Assembly (NCBI RefSeq): GCF_023264895.1 | Contig: NZ_JAHFUY010000018.1 | Coordinates: 31,419 to 95,418 of the forward strand | Length of the DNA: 64,000 nucleotides | Reading direction: 5' to 3' | From: Herbiconiux sp. | Lineage (GTDB): Bacteria; Actinomycetota; Actinomycetes; Actinomycetales; Microbacteriaceae | Part shown: one piece after another, positions 33,097 to 41,593 of the stretch | Numbering within the stretch: the stretch's first letter is position 1 | How the letters are laid out: every line of letters begins with the position of its first letter | Position numbers and translations under genes: made by a program | Notes under the pieces: model-generated | What the model was told of the DNA's origin: nothing | Database searches by the model: none | The model's input: the letters and a program-made list of their open reading frames with translations, nothing else

Positions 33097-34035
33097 ATGA
33101 AGGCCGCACGATTCCACCAGCACGGCACCCCCGACGTCCTGCAGATCGAGGACGTGGAGATCCCCGTCCCGGCCGCCGGCGAGGTGCGCATCCGCGTCGC
33201 CGCATCGGCGTTCAGCCCGGCCGACAACGGCATCCGCGCCGGCTTCCTCCCCATCCCCGTGACGCTCCCCCACACCCCGGGCTACGACGTCGCCGGCACG
33301 ATCGACGCCCTGGGCACCGACGCGTCGGCGTTCGCCGTCGGCGACGCGGTCATCGGATTCCTCCCCATGACCGCGCCGGGCGCGGCGGCCGAGTACGTGA
33401 TCGCGCCGGAGTCGGTCCTGGTCGCGGCGCCGACGAGCATCCCGCTGGTCGACGCGGCGGCCATCCCCTCGGTCGCCCTCACCGCCTGGCAGTCCCTCTT
33501 CGACGAGGCCGGGCTCGAGCAGGGCCGGCGCGTGCTCATCGTGGGCGCGGGAGGAGCGGTCGGCGGCTTCGCGGTGCAGTTCGCGAAGCAGGCCGGCGCG
33601 CACGTCATCGCCACCGCGAGCCCCCGCAGCAGCCGGAGCGTCCGCGACGCGGGCGCCGACGAGGTCATCGACCACACCGCTTCCACAGTGCTCGAGGCCG
33701 TCACCGAACCTATCGACGTGCTGCTGAACCTCGCGCCGATCGACGCTCAGGAGTTCGAGGCGCTCGTCGGCCGGGTGCGCGACGGTGGCGTGGTCGTGAG
33801 CACCACCGCGTGGATGCCGGCCCCGGACGACGCCTCGCGGGGCGTGCGCTCGGTGGTGGTCTACGTGCGGAGCGACACCGCCCAGCTGGCCCGCATCGTG
33901 TCGCTCGTCGACAGCGGCGCCGTGCGGGTGGAGGTCGCCCGCCGGGTGCCGCTCACCGTGCTCGCGGCCGTGCACGCCGAGGCGGCCGCGGGCACCCTCC
34001 GCGGCAAGGTCGTCGTGCTGCCGACCGCCGAGTGA
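33097..34035 (+). CDS. NADPH:quinone oxidoreductase-like MDR enzyme
   Basis: A 312-residue zinc-independent medium-chain dehydrogenase/reductase of the quinone oxidoreductase type. The N-terminal GroES-like domain has HTPGYDVAGTIDALG. The Rossmann domain has VLIVGAGGAVGGFAVQFAKQAGAHVIATAS, where the dinucleotide motif is G-x-G-G-x-V-G-G. No catalytic or structural zinc cysteines are present. It would reduce quinones or other activated alkenes with NADPH in the cytosol. A GAGAGCGAGAAG segment supplies the ribosome site. Control by the divergent MarR protein is strongly suggested by the twin operators. Confidence 0.92.
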   Translation: MKAARFHQHGTPDVLQIEDVEIPVPAAGEVRIRVAASAFSPADNGIRAGFLPIPVTLPHTPGYDVAGTIDALGTDASAFAVGDAVIGFLPMTAPGAAAEYVIAPESVLVAAPTSIPLVDAAAIPSVALTAWQSLFDEAGLEQGRRVLIVGAGGAVGGFAVQFAKQAGAHVIATASPRSSRSVRDAGADEVIDHTASTVLEAVTEPIDVLLNLAPIDAQEFEALVGRVRDGGVVVSTTAWMPAPDDASRGVRSVVVYVRSDTAQLARIVSLVDSGAVRVEVARRVPLTVLAAVHAEAAAGTLRGKVVVLPTAE

Positions 34036-34064
34036 GGCCGGGGGCTCTCACCCCGCCAGGAGAG

Positions 34065-34118
34065 CACGACCGGCCTCGGGACCACGACCGGCCTCGGGAT
34101 CACGACCGGCCACGGTAG
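34065..34118. repeat. 18-bp tandem repeat, three copies
   Basis: The unit CACGACCGGCCTCGGGAC at 34065-34082 is repeated at 34083-34100 (one change) and 34101-34118 (diverged at its end). It lies between the oxidoreductase and the NmrA-like gene and has no obvious function. Confidence 0.75.
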
Positions 34119-34157
34119 CGTGGCACTGCCCGCGCCCCCTCGAGAAGGAACCGCCTC

Positions 34158-34910
34158 ATGAAGATCGCCGTCGCCGGAGGAACCGGCACCGTGGGCCGCC
34201 ATGTCGTGGAGGTCGCCCGCGCGCGGGGTCACGAGGCCGTCGTGCTCTCCCGCTCGTCGGGCGTCGACCTGACGAACGGGGCCGGGATCGCCGCCGCCCT
34301 CGCCGGTGTGGACGTCGTGATCGACACCGCCTCCACCGCCACGCAGTCGGCCGACGAGTCGAGGGCGTTCTTCGGGGCGGTGACCACGAACCTGCTCACG
34401 GCGGAGGAGCAGGCCGGGGTCGCGCACCACGTCGCGCTCTCGATCGTGGGCAGCGACCGGGCGCCGTTCGGCTACTACGCCGGGAAGGCCGAGCAGGAGC
34501 GGCTCGTGCGGGCCGGCCGGGTGCCGTGGACGATCCTCCGCGCCACCCAGTTCCACGAGTTCGCCGCGCAGATCCTCGGGCAGGTGCGGGTGGGGCCGGT
34601 CAGCCTCGTGCCGAAGATGCTGTCGCAGCCGGTCGCCGCCCGCGAGGTCGCCGAGCGGCTCGTCGAGCTCGCCGAGAGCGGCCCGGCGGGTCTCACCACC
34701 GACCTCGCCGGGCCCGAGGTGCTCCGCATGCGCGACCTGGTGCGCGCCTACGCGGCGGCGACCGGCGTGACCGGCCCGATCCTCGAGCTGCCCCTCCCGG
34801 GCGGTTTCGGCAAGGCGCTCCGCGACGGCACGATCCTGGCAGGCCCCGGTGCCGACCGCGGCACGCAGACCTTCGCCGAGTGGATCGCGGAGCTCGCGAC
34901 GCGGCCGTAG
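34158..34910 (+). CDS. NmrA-like NAD(P)-binding atypical SDR
   Basis: A 250-residue atypical short-chain dehydrogenase. The Rossmann start MKIAVAGGTGTVGRHVVEVARARGHEAVVLSRS gives the GGTGxxG motif. YYAGKAEQERLVRAGRVPWTILRATQFHEF is the characteristic KAxxExxL and TxxRxxxF pattern of NmrA/YwnB-like proteins. Such proteins sense NAD(P) or reduce quinone-like substrates. It is on the same strand as the oxidoreductase 120 bp upstream and may share a role, but has its own GAGAAGGAA ribosome site. An unrelated 18-bp tandem repeat lies between the two. Confidence 0.88.
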   Translation: MKIAVAGGTGTVGRHVVEVARARGHEAVVLSRSSGVDLTNGAGIAAALAGVDVVIDTASTATQSADESRAFFGAVTTNLLTAEEQAGVAHHVALSIVGSDRAPFGYYAGKAEQERLVRAGRVPWTILRATQFHEFAAQILGQVRVGPVSLVPKMLSQPVAAREVAERLVELAESGPAGLTTDLAGPEVLRMRDLVRAYAAATGVTGPILELPLPGGFGKALRDGTILAGPGADRGTQTFAEWIAELATRP

Positions 34911-35059
34911 AACCGGCGCACCACGAGGATCTACGTCGCTTCCGGCCGATCCCAGCCGCTCACCCCGATCCGGGTGCCCGCCGCCGCTAGCATCGCGGTG
35001 ACGGATCGAGATCGGTGGCGAGACGGGGACGGCCTCGCACCGGAGCACCAGGGGGCATC

Positions 35060-37399
35060 ATGTCGGCATTCAGGCGCGCAACGGGCTGGGGGGTCGCCGC
35101 GGCGATCGTGGCGGTGTCGCTCTCGGCGGGACCGGCGTTCGCGGAGGCGGCTGCACCCGCGCCGGCACCCGCATCCGCACCCGCGCCGGCATCCGCATCC
35201 GCACCCGCACCCACCGACCTCGCCACCGGCGTCACCCACGCCCAGAACCCGAGCGTGCCCGAGGCCGCCGCCTGGACCGAGCACTACTTCCCCTCCTCGG
35301 CCCCCTCGAACAACGGCGACCCCGTCGAGCTCCACGCCGACGTGCTCCGCCCCGCCGGTCTCGCGCCCGACGCGAAGACCCCGGTCATCATGTCGATCGG
35401 CCCCTACTTCTCGCACTCGGGCATGAACTCCGACACGCATCCGCTGCACACCGGCCCGTCGGGCCGCTTCACCGACCTCATCGACGGCGCGAAGCTCATG
35501 GAGCGCGGCTACACCTTCGTCTACGTCGACCTCCGCGGCTTCGGCGGCAGCACGGGCTGCACCGACTGGCTCGGCACCGGCGAGCAGGCCGACGTCGTGA
35601 GCGCGATCGAGTGGGCGGCCGCGCAGCCCTGGTCGACGGGCTCGGTGGGTCTCTACGGCAAGTCCTACGACGGATCGACCGGACTCGCGGGCATCAACGA
35701 GCAGCCAGAGGCCCTGAAGGCGGTCGTGGCGCAGGAGCCGGCCTGGAGCGGCTACGACTACCTCGTGACGAACGAGGTGCCGCGCACGAACCAGGTCGAC
35801 ACGCCGCTGGCGTACATCGACATCGCGGCCCTCCCCGGCGTCGACCACGCCTATCAGCAGGACGGCTACGACATCCCCGCCGACACCACCCGCTACCTCG
35901 AGAACGCGGCCTACGAGAAGACGCATCCGGAGTGCGCCGAGACCCTGAAGACAGGAGCCCTCGCGATCGATCGCGCGAGCGACTTCTGGGTCGATCGCGA
36001 CGCGCCCTCGCACGTGGACGGCTCGACCGTGCCGCTGATGTTCACGCAGGGCCTCACCGAGCAGAACACGAAGCCCGAGGGCATGCAGCGCTACCTGGCG
36101 AACCACGCGGGCGAGCAGCGCGGCTGGCTGGGGCCGTGGGATCACGTGCGCGGCAACGAGGTCGATGCCGAGGGTCGCCTGCAGATGGGCCGGGCCGGCT
36201 GGTTCGACGAGGTCACCGCGTTCTACGACGCGCACCTCGTGGAGCAGACGACCGAGATCGCGACCGGCTTCGTGATCCAGGACAACTTCGGGCAGTGGCG
36301 CGTGCAGGAGACCTGGGGCACCACCGCGAAGACAGCGGTCGTGCCGCTCCAGCCCGGCCGCTACCTCGACACGGGGCGCGGAATGGTCGACGGTGACGAC
36401 GACGGCGGTGACGGCGACGGCGGTGACGGCGACGGCGGCGGCGAGCCCGGCGCGAATCCGAGCCCGAACCCGCTGCTGGCGTTCGCCGACGGCGAGGACG
36501 TCGACGCCCCCACCTCGACCGACGACTCGCTCGGCGTCCTCTCGGTCTCGCACCCCGTGCGCGCCGACACGCGACTCACGGGCACTCCGGCCGTCGAACT
36601 GCACACGCAGGGTGCAGGCAACGCGTCGATCCAGCTGTGGGATGTCGCTCCCGACCGTGCGAACGCGGTCACGATCAACAGCACCGTGGCGAAGCTCTCC
36701 GCCGACGGTGTCACGCACTTCACGATGCTCGGCACCGACTGGACGCTGAAGGCCGGGCACCGCCTCGCCGTGACGGTCGGCACCATCGACTGGGGCTACT
36801 GGGTGCCCGAGCCGAGCGATGCCGAGGTGGTCGTCACGGGAGGCTCGGTGAGCATCGCCGTCGAGGCGACCACGGCGGACGTCGCCACCGAGGGCGCCCG
36901 CGCCCCCTACCTCGACGAGTACCTCCGCTACTTCACCTCGGACAAGCCGTTCCCCGACTCCCCCGAGACCTTCACCCTGAGCGCCGCCCTCGGCACGGAT
37001 GCCACGACGGTCGCGACCGGTTCGTCGTTCGTCGTGCGCGGGGCGGGTTACGATCCGGGTGCGCCGGTGGCGCTCACCTGGCAGGGCGAGCCGCTCGCCG
37101 TGTCGACGACGGATGCGACGGGCGCGTTCACCGCAACCGTCCCCGTCTCCGCGTCGGCGGCTCCCGGGGTGGCGACGGTGACGGCGGTGGCGGAGGACGG
37201 CGGGACGTCGTCGCTCGAGGTCGCGGTGGTGGCGGCTGTCGTGCCGGTGGGTTCCGGGTCCGTCCCTGCATCACTCGCCGCCACCGGTCTTCCCGCGGAG
37301 GGTGCCTGGACGACCGTGACGGGCGCGGGACTGGCCCTGCTCGCGGGCCTCGCGCTCGCGCTGCTCCGCCAACGTCGGTCTCAGCCCACCGTGGGCTGA
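35060..37399 (+). CDS. sortase-anchored CocE/Xaa-Pro dipeptidase-type hydrolase
   Basis: A 779-residue exported serine hydrolase. The signal peptide (residues 1-29) is followed by an Ala/Pro linker and the CocE/NonD alpha/beta-hydrolase domain. The nucleophile lies in GLYGKSYDGS, the acidic position in TQGLTEQNTKPEG has Glu rather than Asp, and the histidine is in GPWDHVRG. A Gly/Asp insert (DDDGGDGDGGDGDGGG, about residues 445-460) precedes a C-terminal jelly-roll domain. A short beta domain and the sorting signal LAATG, a hydrophobic span and RRQ-type charges end the protein, typical of class E sortase substrates. It hydrolyses an ester or amide at the cell surface. The ATG at 35060 follows AGGGGG. 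Confidence 0.9.
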   Translation: MSAFRRATGWGVAAAIVAVSLSAGPAFAEAAAPAPAPASAPAPASASAPAPTDLATGVTHAQNPSVPEAAAWTEHYFPSSAPSNNGDPVELHADVLRPAGLAPDAKTPVIMSIGPYFSHSGMNSDTHPLHTGPSGRFTDLIDGAKLMERGYTFVYVDLRGFGGSTGCTDWLGTGEQADVVSAIEWAAAQPWSTGSVGLYGKSYDGSTGLAGINEQPEALKAVVAQEPAWSGYDYLVTNEVPRTNQVDTPLAYIDIAALPGVDHAYQQDGYDIPADTTRYLENAAYEKTHPECAETLKTGALAIDRASDFWVDRDAPSHVDGSTVPLMFTQGLTEQNTKPEGMQRYLANHAGEQRGWLGPWDHVRGNEVDAEGRLQMGRAGWFDEVTAFYDAHLVEQTTEIATGFVIQDNFGQWRVQETWGTTAKTAVVPLQPGRYLDTGRGMVDGDDDGGDGDGGDGDGGGEPGANPSPNPLLAFADGEDVDAPTSTDDSLGVLSVSHPVRADTRLTGTPAVELHTQGAGNASIQLWDVAPDRANAVTINSTVAKLSADGVTHFTMLGTDWTLKAGHRLAVTVGTIDWGYWVPEPSDAEVVVTGGSVSIAVEATTADVATEGARAPYLDEYLRYFTSDKPFPDSPETFTLSAALGTDATTVATGSSFVVRGAGYDPGAPVALTWQGEPLAVSTTDATGAFTATVPVSASAAPGVATVTAVAEDGGTSSLEVAVVAAVVPVGSGSVPASLAATGLPAEGAWTTVTGAGLALLAGLALALLRQRRSQPTVG

Positions 37400-37412
37400 C
37401 GCCGGGTGCGGG

Positions 37413-39074
37413 TCAGGGCCGTCGCCTCGGCGAGGTGATGTCGCCGAGGAACTCCTCGAACGACGGGAAGAGCTTCTCGCGGGACACCCGTTCGGCCTCG
37501 ACACCGATGCGCAGCACGTCGTGGAGCGGCAGCGCGTCCGCGTCGAGCCGTGCGCGCGCCTTCGCGACGTGCTCGAACGGCGATCCGGCACCGGAGGCCT
37601 CCCGCGAGATCGCCATCGCCGCTTCGAGCGGCTCGAGGTCGACGAGCACGTCCTGCGCCCCGAGCACGCCCGAGACGTCGGGGGCGGCCACGGCGATCTG
37701 GGTGGGAGTCGGCACGGGCAGCACGCGCACCTGGTTCGACAGGGCCTCGGTCTCGCCGTGCTCGTTCGTGGCGCGCACGGCGATCCGGCCGCTCTGCCGG
37801 GCGGTGAACCGTTCGGTCACCACGCGGCCGCCGACCTCGCGGGTGATGTCGGCGCGACCGGGCAGTTCGATGGTGAGCTGGCGGGCGCCGGCGAGGCTGA
37901 CGTCGAGTCGCACCTCGTCGCCCTCGGCCACGAGGGCGGGGCTCACGACGACGCTCCGGATGACGGGGGGCGCGAGATTCTCCACGATCACGCCGCGCAG
38001 GTACTGGTACCACTCGGCGGCGCTCGGCCGCTTGGCAGGTTCGTCGCGGAGGGCGTCGGCGAGCATGAGCTGCCCGACCGTGTCGAGCACGCCGAGCACG
38101 CGGCCGGCGTCGCGGCTGCGCTCGAGTCCGTCGCCGGAGGGGGCGAGCACGCGGAGGATCAGCAGCCCGAGCTTGTAGCGGTCGCTCGCGACGGTCTGCA
38201 CGGAGGGGGCGCGGGAGATGTCGGCTGTGGCGTCATCCGCGGCCTCTGATCTCTCGAGAGTCTCGGGCGCGGCCCATCCGGCGCTGTTCCGCTGCAGCAC
38301 GCGGTCGGCCTCGAAGGCGGCGCCTTCGCACCCCACCACGAAGGCCTGGGCGATGTCGCCGGCGCCGCCGGTGCGGCCGGTGCCGCCGGTGCTGGCGCTG
38401 GAGCCGCCGCTGCGGTCCCCGGCGCTGTAGAGCACCGACCGCTCCGACAGATCCCCGAACACGATCCCGCTCCGATGCAGCCTCTCGAGCAGCACGCACA
38501 CCCGCGCGAGCACGGTGCACCGTGCCACGAGGTCGCGCTCTCCCACGCTCCCGGCGCCCACGCGCCGAGCGCGTTTCGGGGCGGACACGAGCCACCGGGC
38601 GTTCCGCGTCGCCTTCCCCACACCGTCGCTCTCGCCGTCGTCGACGGTGGCGACGAAGTAGAACGGATGCGCCGCGAGCGGCACGAGGCACCCCACGACG
38701 TCGCCGCCCTCGTTCGCGACCCCGGCCAGCGGCCACGCGGCGACCCCGTCCAGCACGTCCCGCTGCCTTTCGTCGAGCCCCGCTCGCCAGGCGGCGAGCT
38801 TCGCGACCTGCTCCGGATGCCAGTGCGCGGCCACCCCTTCCCGCTCTCGCACGAACGCCAGCCCCCCGTGATACCCGGGCACGGTGAACGCCTCGACCCG
38901 CTCCACCTCGGTCGAGCGCCCGCCCCCGATCCGCGTCCGCGCCCCGAGGTCCCCCTCCAGCACGACCCGGAACGCACTGCCGGGATTCGCCCTACCGGGG
39001 TTCGCACTGCCGGGGTTCGCACTGCTCACGATGGGCGCAGCCGACGCTCTCTCCACACCAGGGTTCTCCGACAC
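37413..39074 (-). CDS. degenerate protein-kinase-like protein
   Basis: A 553-residue protein. Three SANPG-type repeats at the N-terminus precede a kinase-like domain of about 330 residues. The catalytic loop region reads GIVFGDLSERSVLY near residue 205, and the Mg-loop position reads FVVGCEGAAF near 247. Related actinobacterial kinase-like proteins carry D-C-D at that point, so the metal-binding aspartate appears replaced by Gly. RNSAGWAAPETL and KLGLLILRVLAP follow as in a C-lobe. The rest is a beta-sandwich (PPVIRSVVVSPALVAEGDEVRLDVSLAG) and a helical tail. The leaderless GTG at 39072-39074 shares its promoter block with the DUF4407 gene. Pseudokinase status is inference. Confidence 0.72.
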   Translation of the reverse strand: MSENPGVERASAAPIVSSANPGSANPGRANPGSAFRVVLEGDLGARTRIGGGRSTEVERVEAFTVPGYHGGLAFVREREGVAAHWHPEQVAKLAAWRAGLDERQRDVLDGVAAWPLAGVANEGGDVVGCLVPLAAHPFYFVATVDDGESDGVGKATRNARWLVSAPKRARRVGAGSVGERDLVARCTVLARVCVLLERLHRSGIVFGDLSERSVLYSAGDRSGGSSASTGGTGRTGGAGDIAQAFVVGCEGAAFEADRVLQRNSAGWAAPETLERSEAADDATADISRAPSVQTVASDRYKLGLLILRVLAPSGDGLERSRDAGRVLGVLDTVGQLMLADALRDEPAKRPSAAEWYQYLRGVIVENLAPPVIRSVVVSPALVAEGDEVRLDVSLAGARQLTIELPGRADITREVGGRVVTERFTARQSGRIAVRATNEHGETEALSNQVRVLPVPTPTQIAVAAPDVSGVLGAQDVLVDLEPLEAAMAISREASGAGSPFEHVAKARARLDADALPLHDVLRIGVEAERVSREKLFPSFEEFLGDITSPRRRP

Positions 39075-39113
39075 GAGGAGCGAAACTACCCCATCCCCCT
39101 CAGCGTTCCCTGG
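39070..39113 (-). promoter_or_regulatory. shared promoter block, copy B
   Basis: Minus-strand block CCAGGG, 6 bp, GAGG, 3 bp, ATGGGGTAG, one base, TTCGCTCCTCGTGTC, matching 32405-32448 without gaps. It contains the kinase-like GTG start, with TAGTTT as the likely -10. It overlaps the 3' end of the 39100 gene. Confidence 0.7.
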
Positions 39114-39357
39114 AGCGTCGGGACTTCTCCACTCCAGCCTCGTGAGCCACTCCATAAAGCACCACCCACGCGATCCCTGCGAGTAGCGCAGCTGGGACCG
39201 CGATGAAGAACACCCACATCGGCCAGAACGGCCCCTCGTCCAACGAGCTCACATCGAGGCCGAGATAGCCCCCGACGACGACGTAGACGAGGTCTGCCAC
39301 CGCCACGAGCGCGAGACTGACAGCAGCCCATCCGACGCCCCGCCTGACTCCCCTCAT
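39100..39357 (-). CDS. small two-span membrane protein
   Basis: An 85-residue protein with two spans (about residues 9-32 and 47-70) and a basic C-terminal tail (EKSRRSRER). The ATG at 39355-39357 lies 5 bp after the stop of the DUF2599 gene, so it is co-transcribed with that exported protein. It has the same length and topology as the membrane protein at 54645-54902, which also ends an operon of exported proteins. No family is recognised. Confidence 0.7.
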   Translation of the reverse strand: MRGVRRGVGWAAVSLALVAVADLVYVVVGGYLGLDVSSLDEGPFWPMWVFFIAVPAALLAGIAWVVLYGVAHEAGVEKSRRSRER

Positions 39358-39362
39358 GATCG

Positions 39363-40310
39363 TCAAGGGTTGCAGCGAACCCAGGGATTCAACTGAGCAC
39401 CCCAGGCCACTCCCGGGCGCCAGCTCTCCATGTTGTACGTGTCGGGCTCGAAGTAATTGCCGGCCACGTGGCACAGGAACTGCTGTTCGACCGTGTAGTT
39501 GACGCGGTACGCCTGTGATCCGAGCCTCTGCTTCAGTTCGGCAACATGAGCGCCGTGTGTCACGACGCCGTTGAACGTGCGACCCCAGGTGGTTGCAACC
39601 GCATTGACCACGTATCCCCTCGGTTCTCCTGTCACCCAGGCCCGGTGCAGGAGGTTCTGACCGGACCAAGGATCCGCCACGATCGGATAGGCGTAGCCAT
39701 CGTCGTGCTCGACGATCTGTGTGAGCTTCCCTTCCGTCACGACGAAGCGAGTGGGCACGGGTTCACCGGCCGCGTCACGCGCCCAAGGGGACGAAACTCC
39801 TCCGAGAACGGAACCGTTCTCCGTCGTCACGACCACCGCTCCCGATTCCGGGTCCACGGTCGTGGTGGTCGATGGCGGCGTCTCCCACACGAAGGGGAAC
39901 TGGGTCGGTGCTTGCGCGCTCTCGATCACTAGTCCGATCTGCAGGGAGCCGTCATCCTTCGTCAAGGGAACCGCGGAAGCATCCGGCCCGACCTCGGCCG
40001 TCGCAAAGCCTCCGAGCTCCGTGATCCGAGAACTCTCCTGAGGCAGCCCGAGTACCAACCGCCCGCGATCCGAGACGAGCGCGAATCTCCGGTTCTCCGC
40101 GTCCAATTCGATGGTGGACTGCCCTGATACGAAGGTCGGGTTCGACGGGGTCACTTGCGAGCCCCCGAGATCCTGCAGCATCTCAGGAGCCACCTGACGT
40201 AGGGCTGAAACGGGGTCCTGGTTCGTGGCCGGAGCCGCGGCACTCGGTGCAGCAGCACCGCTGACCCCCAAAATCGCAATAAGTCCGATCGAGATTCGCG
40301 TGAGGTGCAT
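39363..40310 (-). CDS. exported DUF2599-domain protein
   Basis: A 315-residue secreted protein with a signal peptide (residues 1-25, cleavage near SAAAP). The middle contains PWARDAAGEPVPTRFVV and YAYPIVADPW, the module shared with the 8326-9534 protein. The C-terminal 85 or so residues match DUF2599: VNAVATTWGRTF, QFLCHVAG, NMESWRPGV and the terminal RCNP, with two cysteines likely paired. The domain is found in actinobacterial exported proteins of unknown function. The upstream 180 bp are unusually AT-rich for this genome. A small membrane protein follows in the same unit. Confidence 0.86.
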   Translation of the reverse strand: MHLTRISIGLIAILGVSGAAAPSAAAPATNQDPVSALRQVAPEMLQDLGGSQVTPSNPTFVSGQSTIELDAENRRFALVSDRGRLVLGLPQESSRITELGGFATAEVGPDASAVPLTKDDGSLQIGLVIESAQAPTQFPFVWETPPSTTTTVDPESGAVVVTTENGSVLGGVSSPWARDAAGEPVPTRFVVTEGKLTQIVEHDDGYAYPIVADPWSGQNLLHRAWVTGEPRGYVVNAVATTWGRTFNGVVTHGAHVAELKQRLGSQAYRVNYTVEQQFLCHVAGNYFEPDTYNMESWRPGVAWGAQLNPWVRCNP

Positions 40311-40450
40311 TTTCGCCCACTTTCGATGAGGTCACGTGACTTTCACGTCCCTGAGAATCAACCATTAAACTGACGAATTCTCAAGCATGCATTGCGGGCA
40401 AGAACCTGAGCGCTAAGACCTGCTGCGGAATAGTTGCCGACTTCTTCTAG

Positions 40451-40462
40451 TTGACACGTCAA
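40451..40462 (+). promoter_or_regulatory. palindrome upstream of LLM oxidoreductase
   Basis: TTGAC-AC-GTCAA at 40451-40462 lies 27 bp before the LLM ATG. It is flanked by CTTCTT (40441-40446) and AAGAAG (40464-40469), which extend the symmetry imperfectly. It resembles MarR- or TetR-type operators; no such regulator gene is adjacent. The following AGAGGAG is the ribosome site. Confidence 0.5.
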
Positions 40463-40489
40463 TAAGAAGCTCGAGCAGAGGAGCACGCC

Positions 40490-41593
40490 ATGCCCACCAC
40501 CCCCATCGAATTCGGCCTGAACTCCTTCGGCGACGTCCCTACGGACGGCTCCCGCACCCTCTCCGACGCCGAGACCGTGCGCCTGGTCGTCGAGGAGGCG
40601 AAGAAGGCCGAGGCGGTCGGGCTCGACGTCTTCAGCCTCGGCGAGCACTACCGCGAGGGCTACGTCGACTCCGCCACCCCGGTGCTCCTCGCCGGCATCG
40701 CCACCGCGACCGAGCGCATCCGCCTCGGCACCGCCGTGACCGTGCTCAGCACCAACGACCCCGTGCGCCTCTACAACGAGTTCTCCACCCTCGACGCGCT
40801 CTCGAACGGCCGCGCCCAGCTCGTGCTCGGCCGGGCCTCGCAGACCCAGTCGTTCCCGCTCTTCGGCTACAACCTCGAGGACTACGAGACCCTCTTCGAG
40901 GAGAAGCTCGACCTCTTCATGAAGCTCCAGCGCGAGATGCCCGTGACCTGGGAGGGCACCGTGCGGGCACCCCTCGTCGAGCAGACCCTGCACCCCACCA
41001 TGCGCCCGGGCGGCATCCCCACCTGGATCGGCGTCGGCGGCAGCCCCAACTCGGTCATCCGCGCCGCCCGCTACGGCCTCCCCCTCATGCTCGCCATCAT
41101 CGGCGGCGAGCCCCACCGCTTCGCCGGCCACGTCGACCTCTACCACCGCGCCCTCGACCAGTTCGGCCTGCCGCGGCAGCCCGTCGGCCAGCACGCCCTC
41201 GGCCTCATCGCCGACACCGACGAGGAGGCCGCCGAGACCTGGTGGCACTCCTGGCAGCCCCTCATCACGATGATGGGACGCGAGCGCGGCTTCTACCCGC
41301 CCACCCGCGAACGCTACGAGCTCGAACTCGCGACCGGCGCGCTCTTCGTGGGCTCACCCGAGACCGTCGCGCAGAAGATCGTGCGCATGACCAAGGAGCT
41401 CCAGATCAGCCGCTTCGACCTCAAGTACGACATCGGCGGCCTCCCGGTCGACGCCCGCGCCCGCACCATCGAGCTCTTCGGCACGAAGGTCGCCCCGCGC
41501 GTGCGCGAGCTCCTCGCCGCCGAGGGCGATGAGCCACAGCACGACGAGCACGCCTCCCACGACCTGTACCGGATCGGATCGACCCATGCCTGA
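40490..41593 (+). CDS. LLM-class flavin-dependent oxidoreductase
   Basis: A 367-residue luciferase-like monooxygenase with a TIM barrel that uses FMN (or F420). Typical segments are EAKKAEAVGLDVFSLGEHYREGYV, RIRLGTAVTVLSTNDPVRLYNEFSTLDALSNGRAQLVLGR and the late GSPETVAQKIVRMTKEL. These place it with the alkanal-monooxygenase-like subgroup. The C-terminus is His/Asp-rich (DEPQHDEHASHD). It overlaps the next gene by 8 bp. Pairing with an F420-dependent NADP reductase-like protein suggests a shared reduced cofactor supply, which is inference. The palindrome at 40451 probably controls the operon. Confidence 0.92.
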   Translation: MPTTPIEFGLNSFGDVPTDGSRTLSDAETVRLVVEEAKKAEAVGLDVFSLGEHYREGYVDSATPVLLAGIATATERIRLGTAVTVLSTNDPVRLYNEFSTLDALSNGRAQLVLGRASQTQSFPLFGYNLEDYETLFEEKLDLFMKLQREMPVTWEGTVRAPLVEQTLHPTMRPGGIPTWIGVGGSPNSVIRAARYGLPLMLAIIGGEPHRFAGHVDLYHRALDQFGLPRQPVGQHALGLIADTDEEAAETWWHSWQPLITMMGRERGFYPPTRERYELELATGALFVGSPETVAQKIVRMTKELQISRFDLKYDIGGLPVDARARTIELFGTKVAPRVRELLAAEGDEPQHDEHASHDLYRIGSTHA

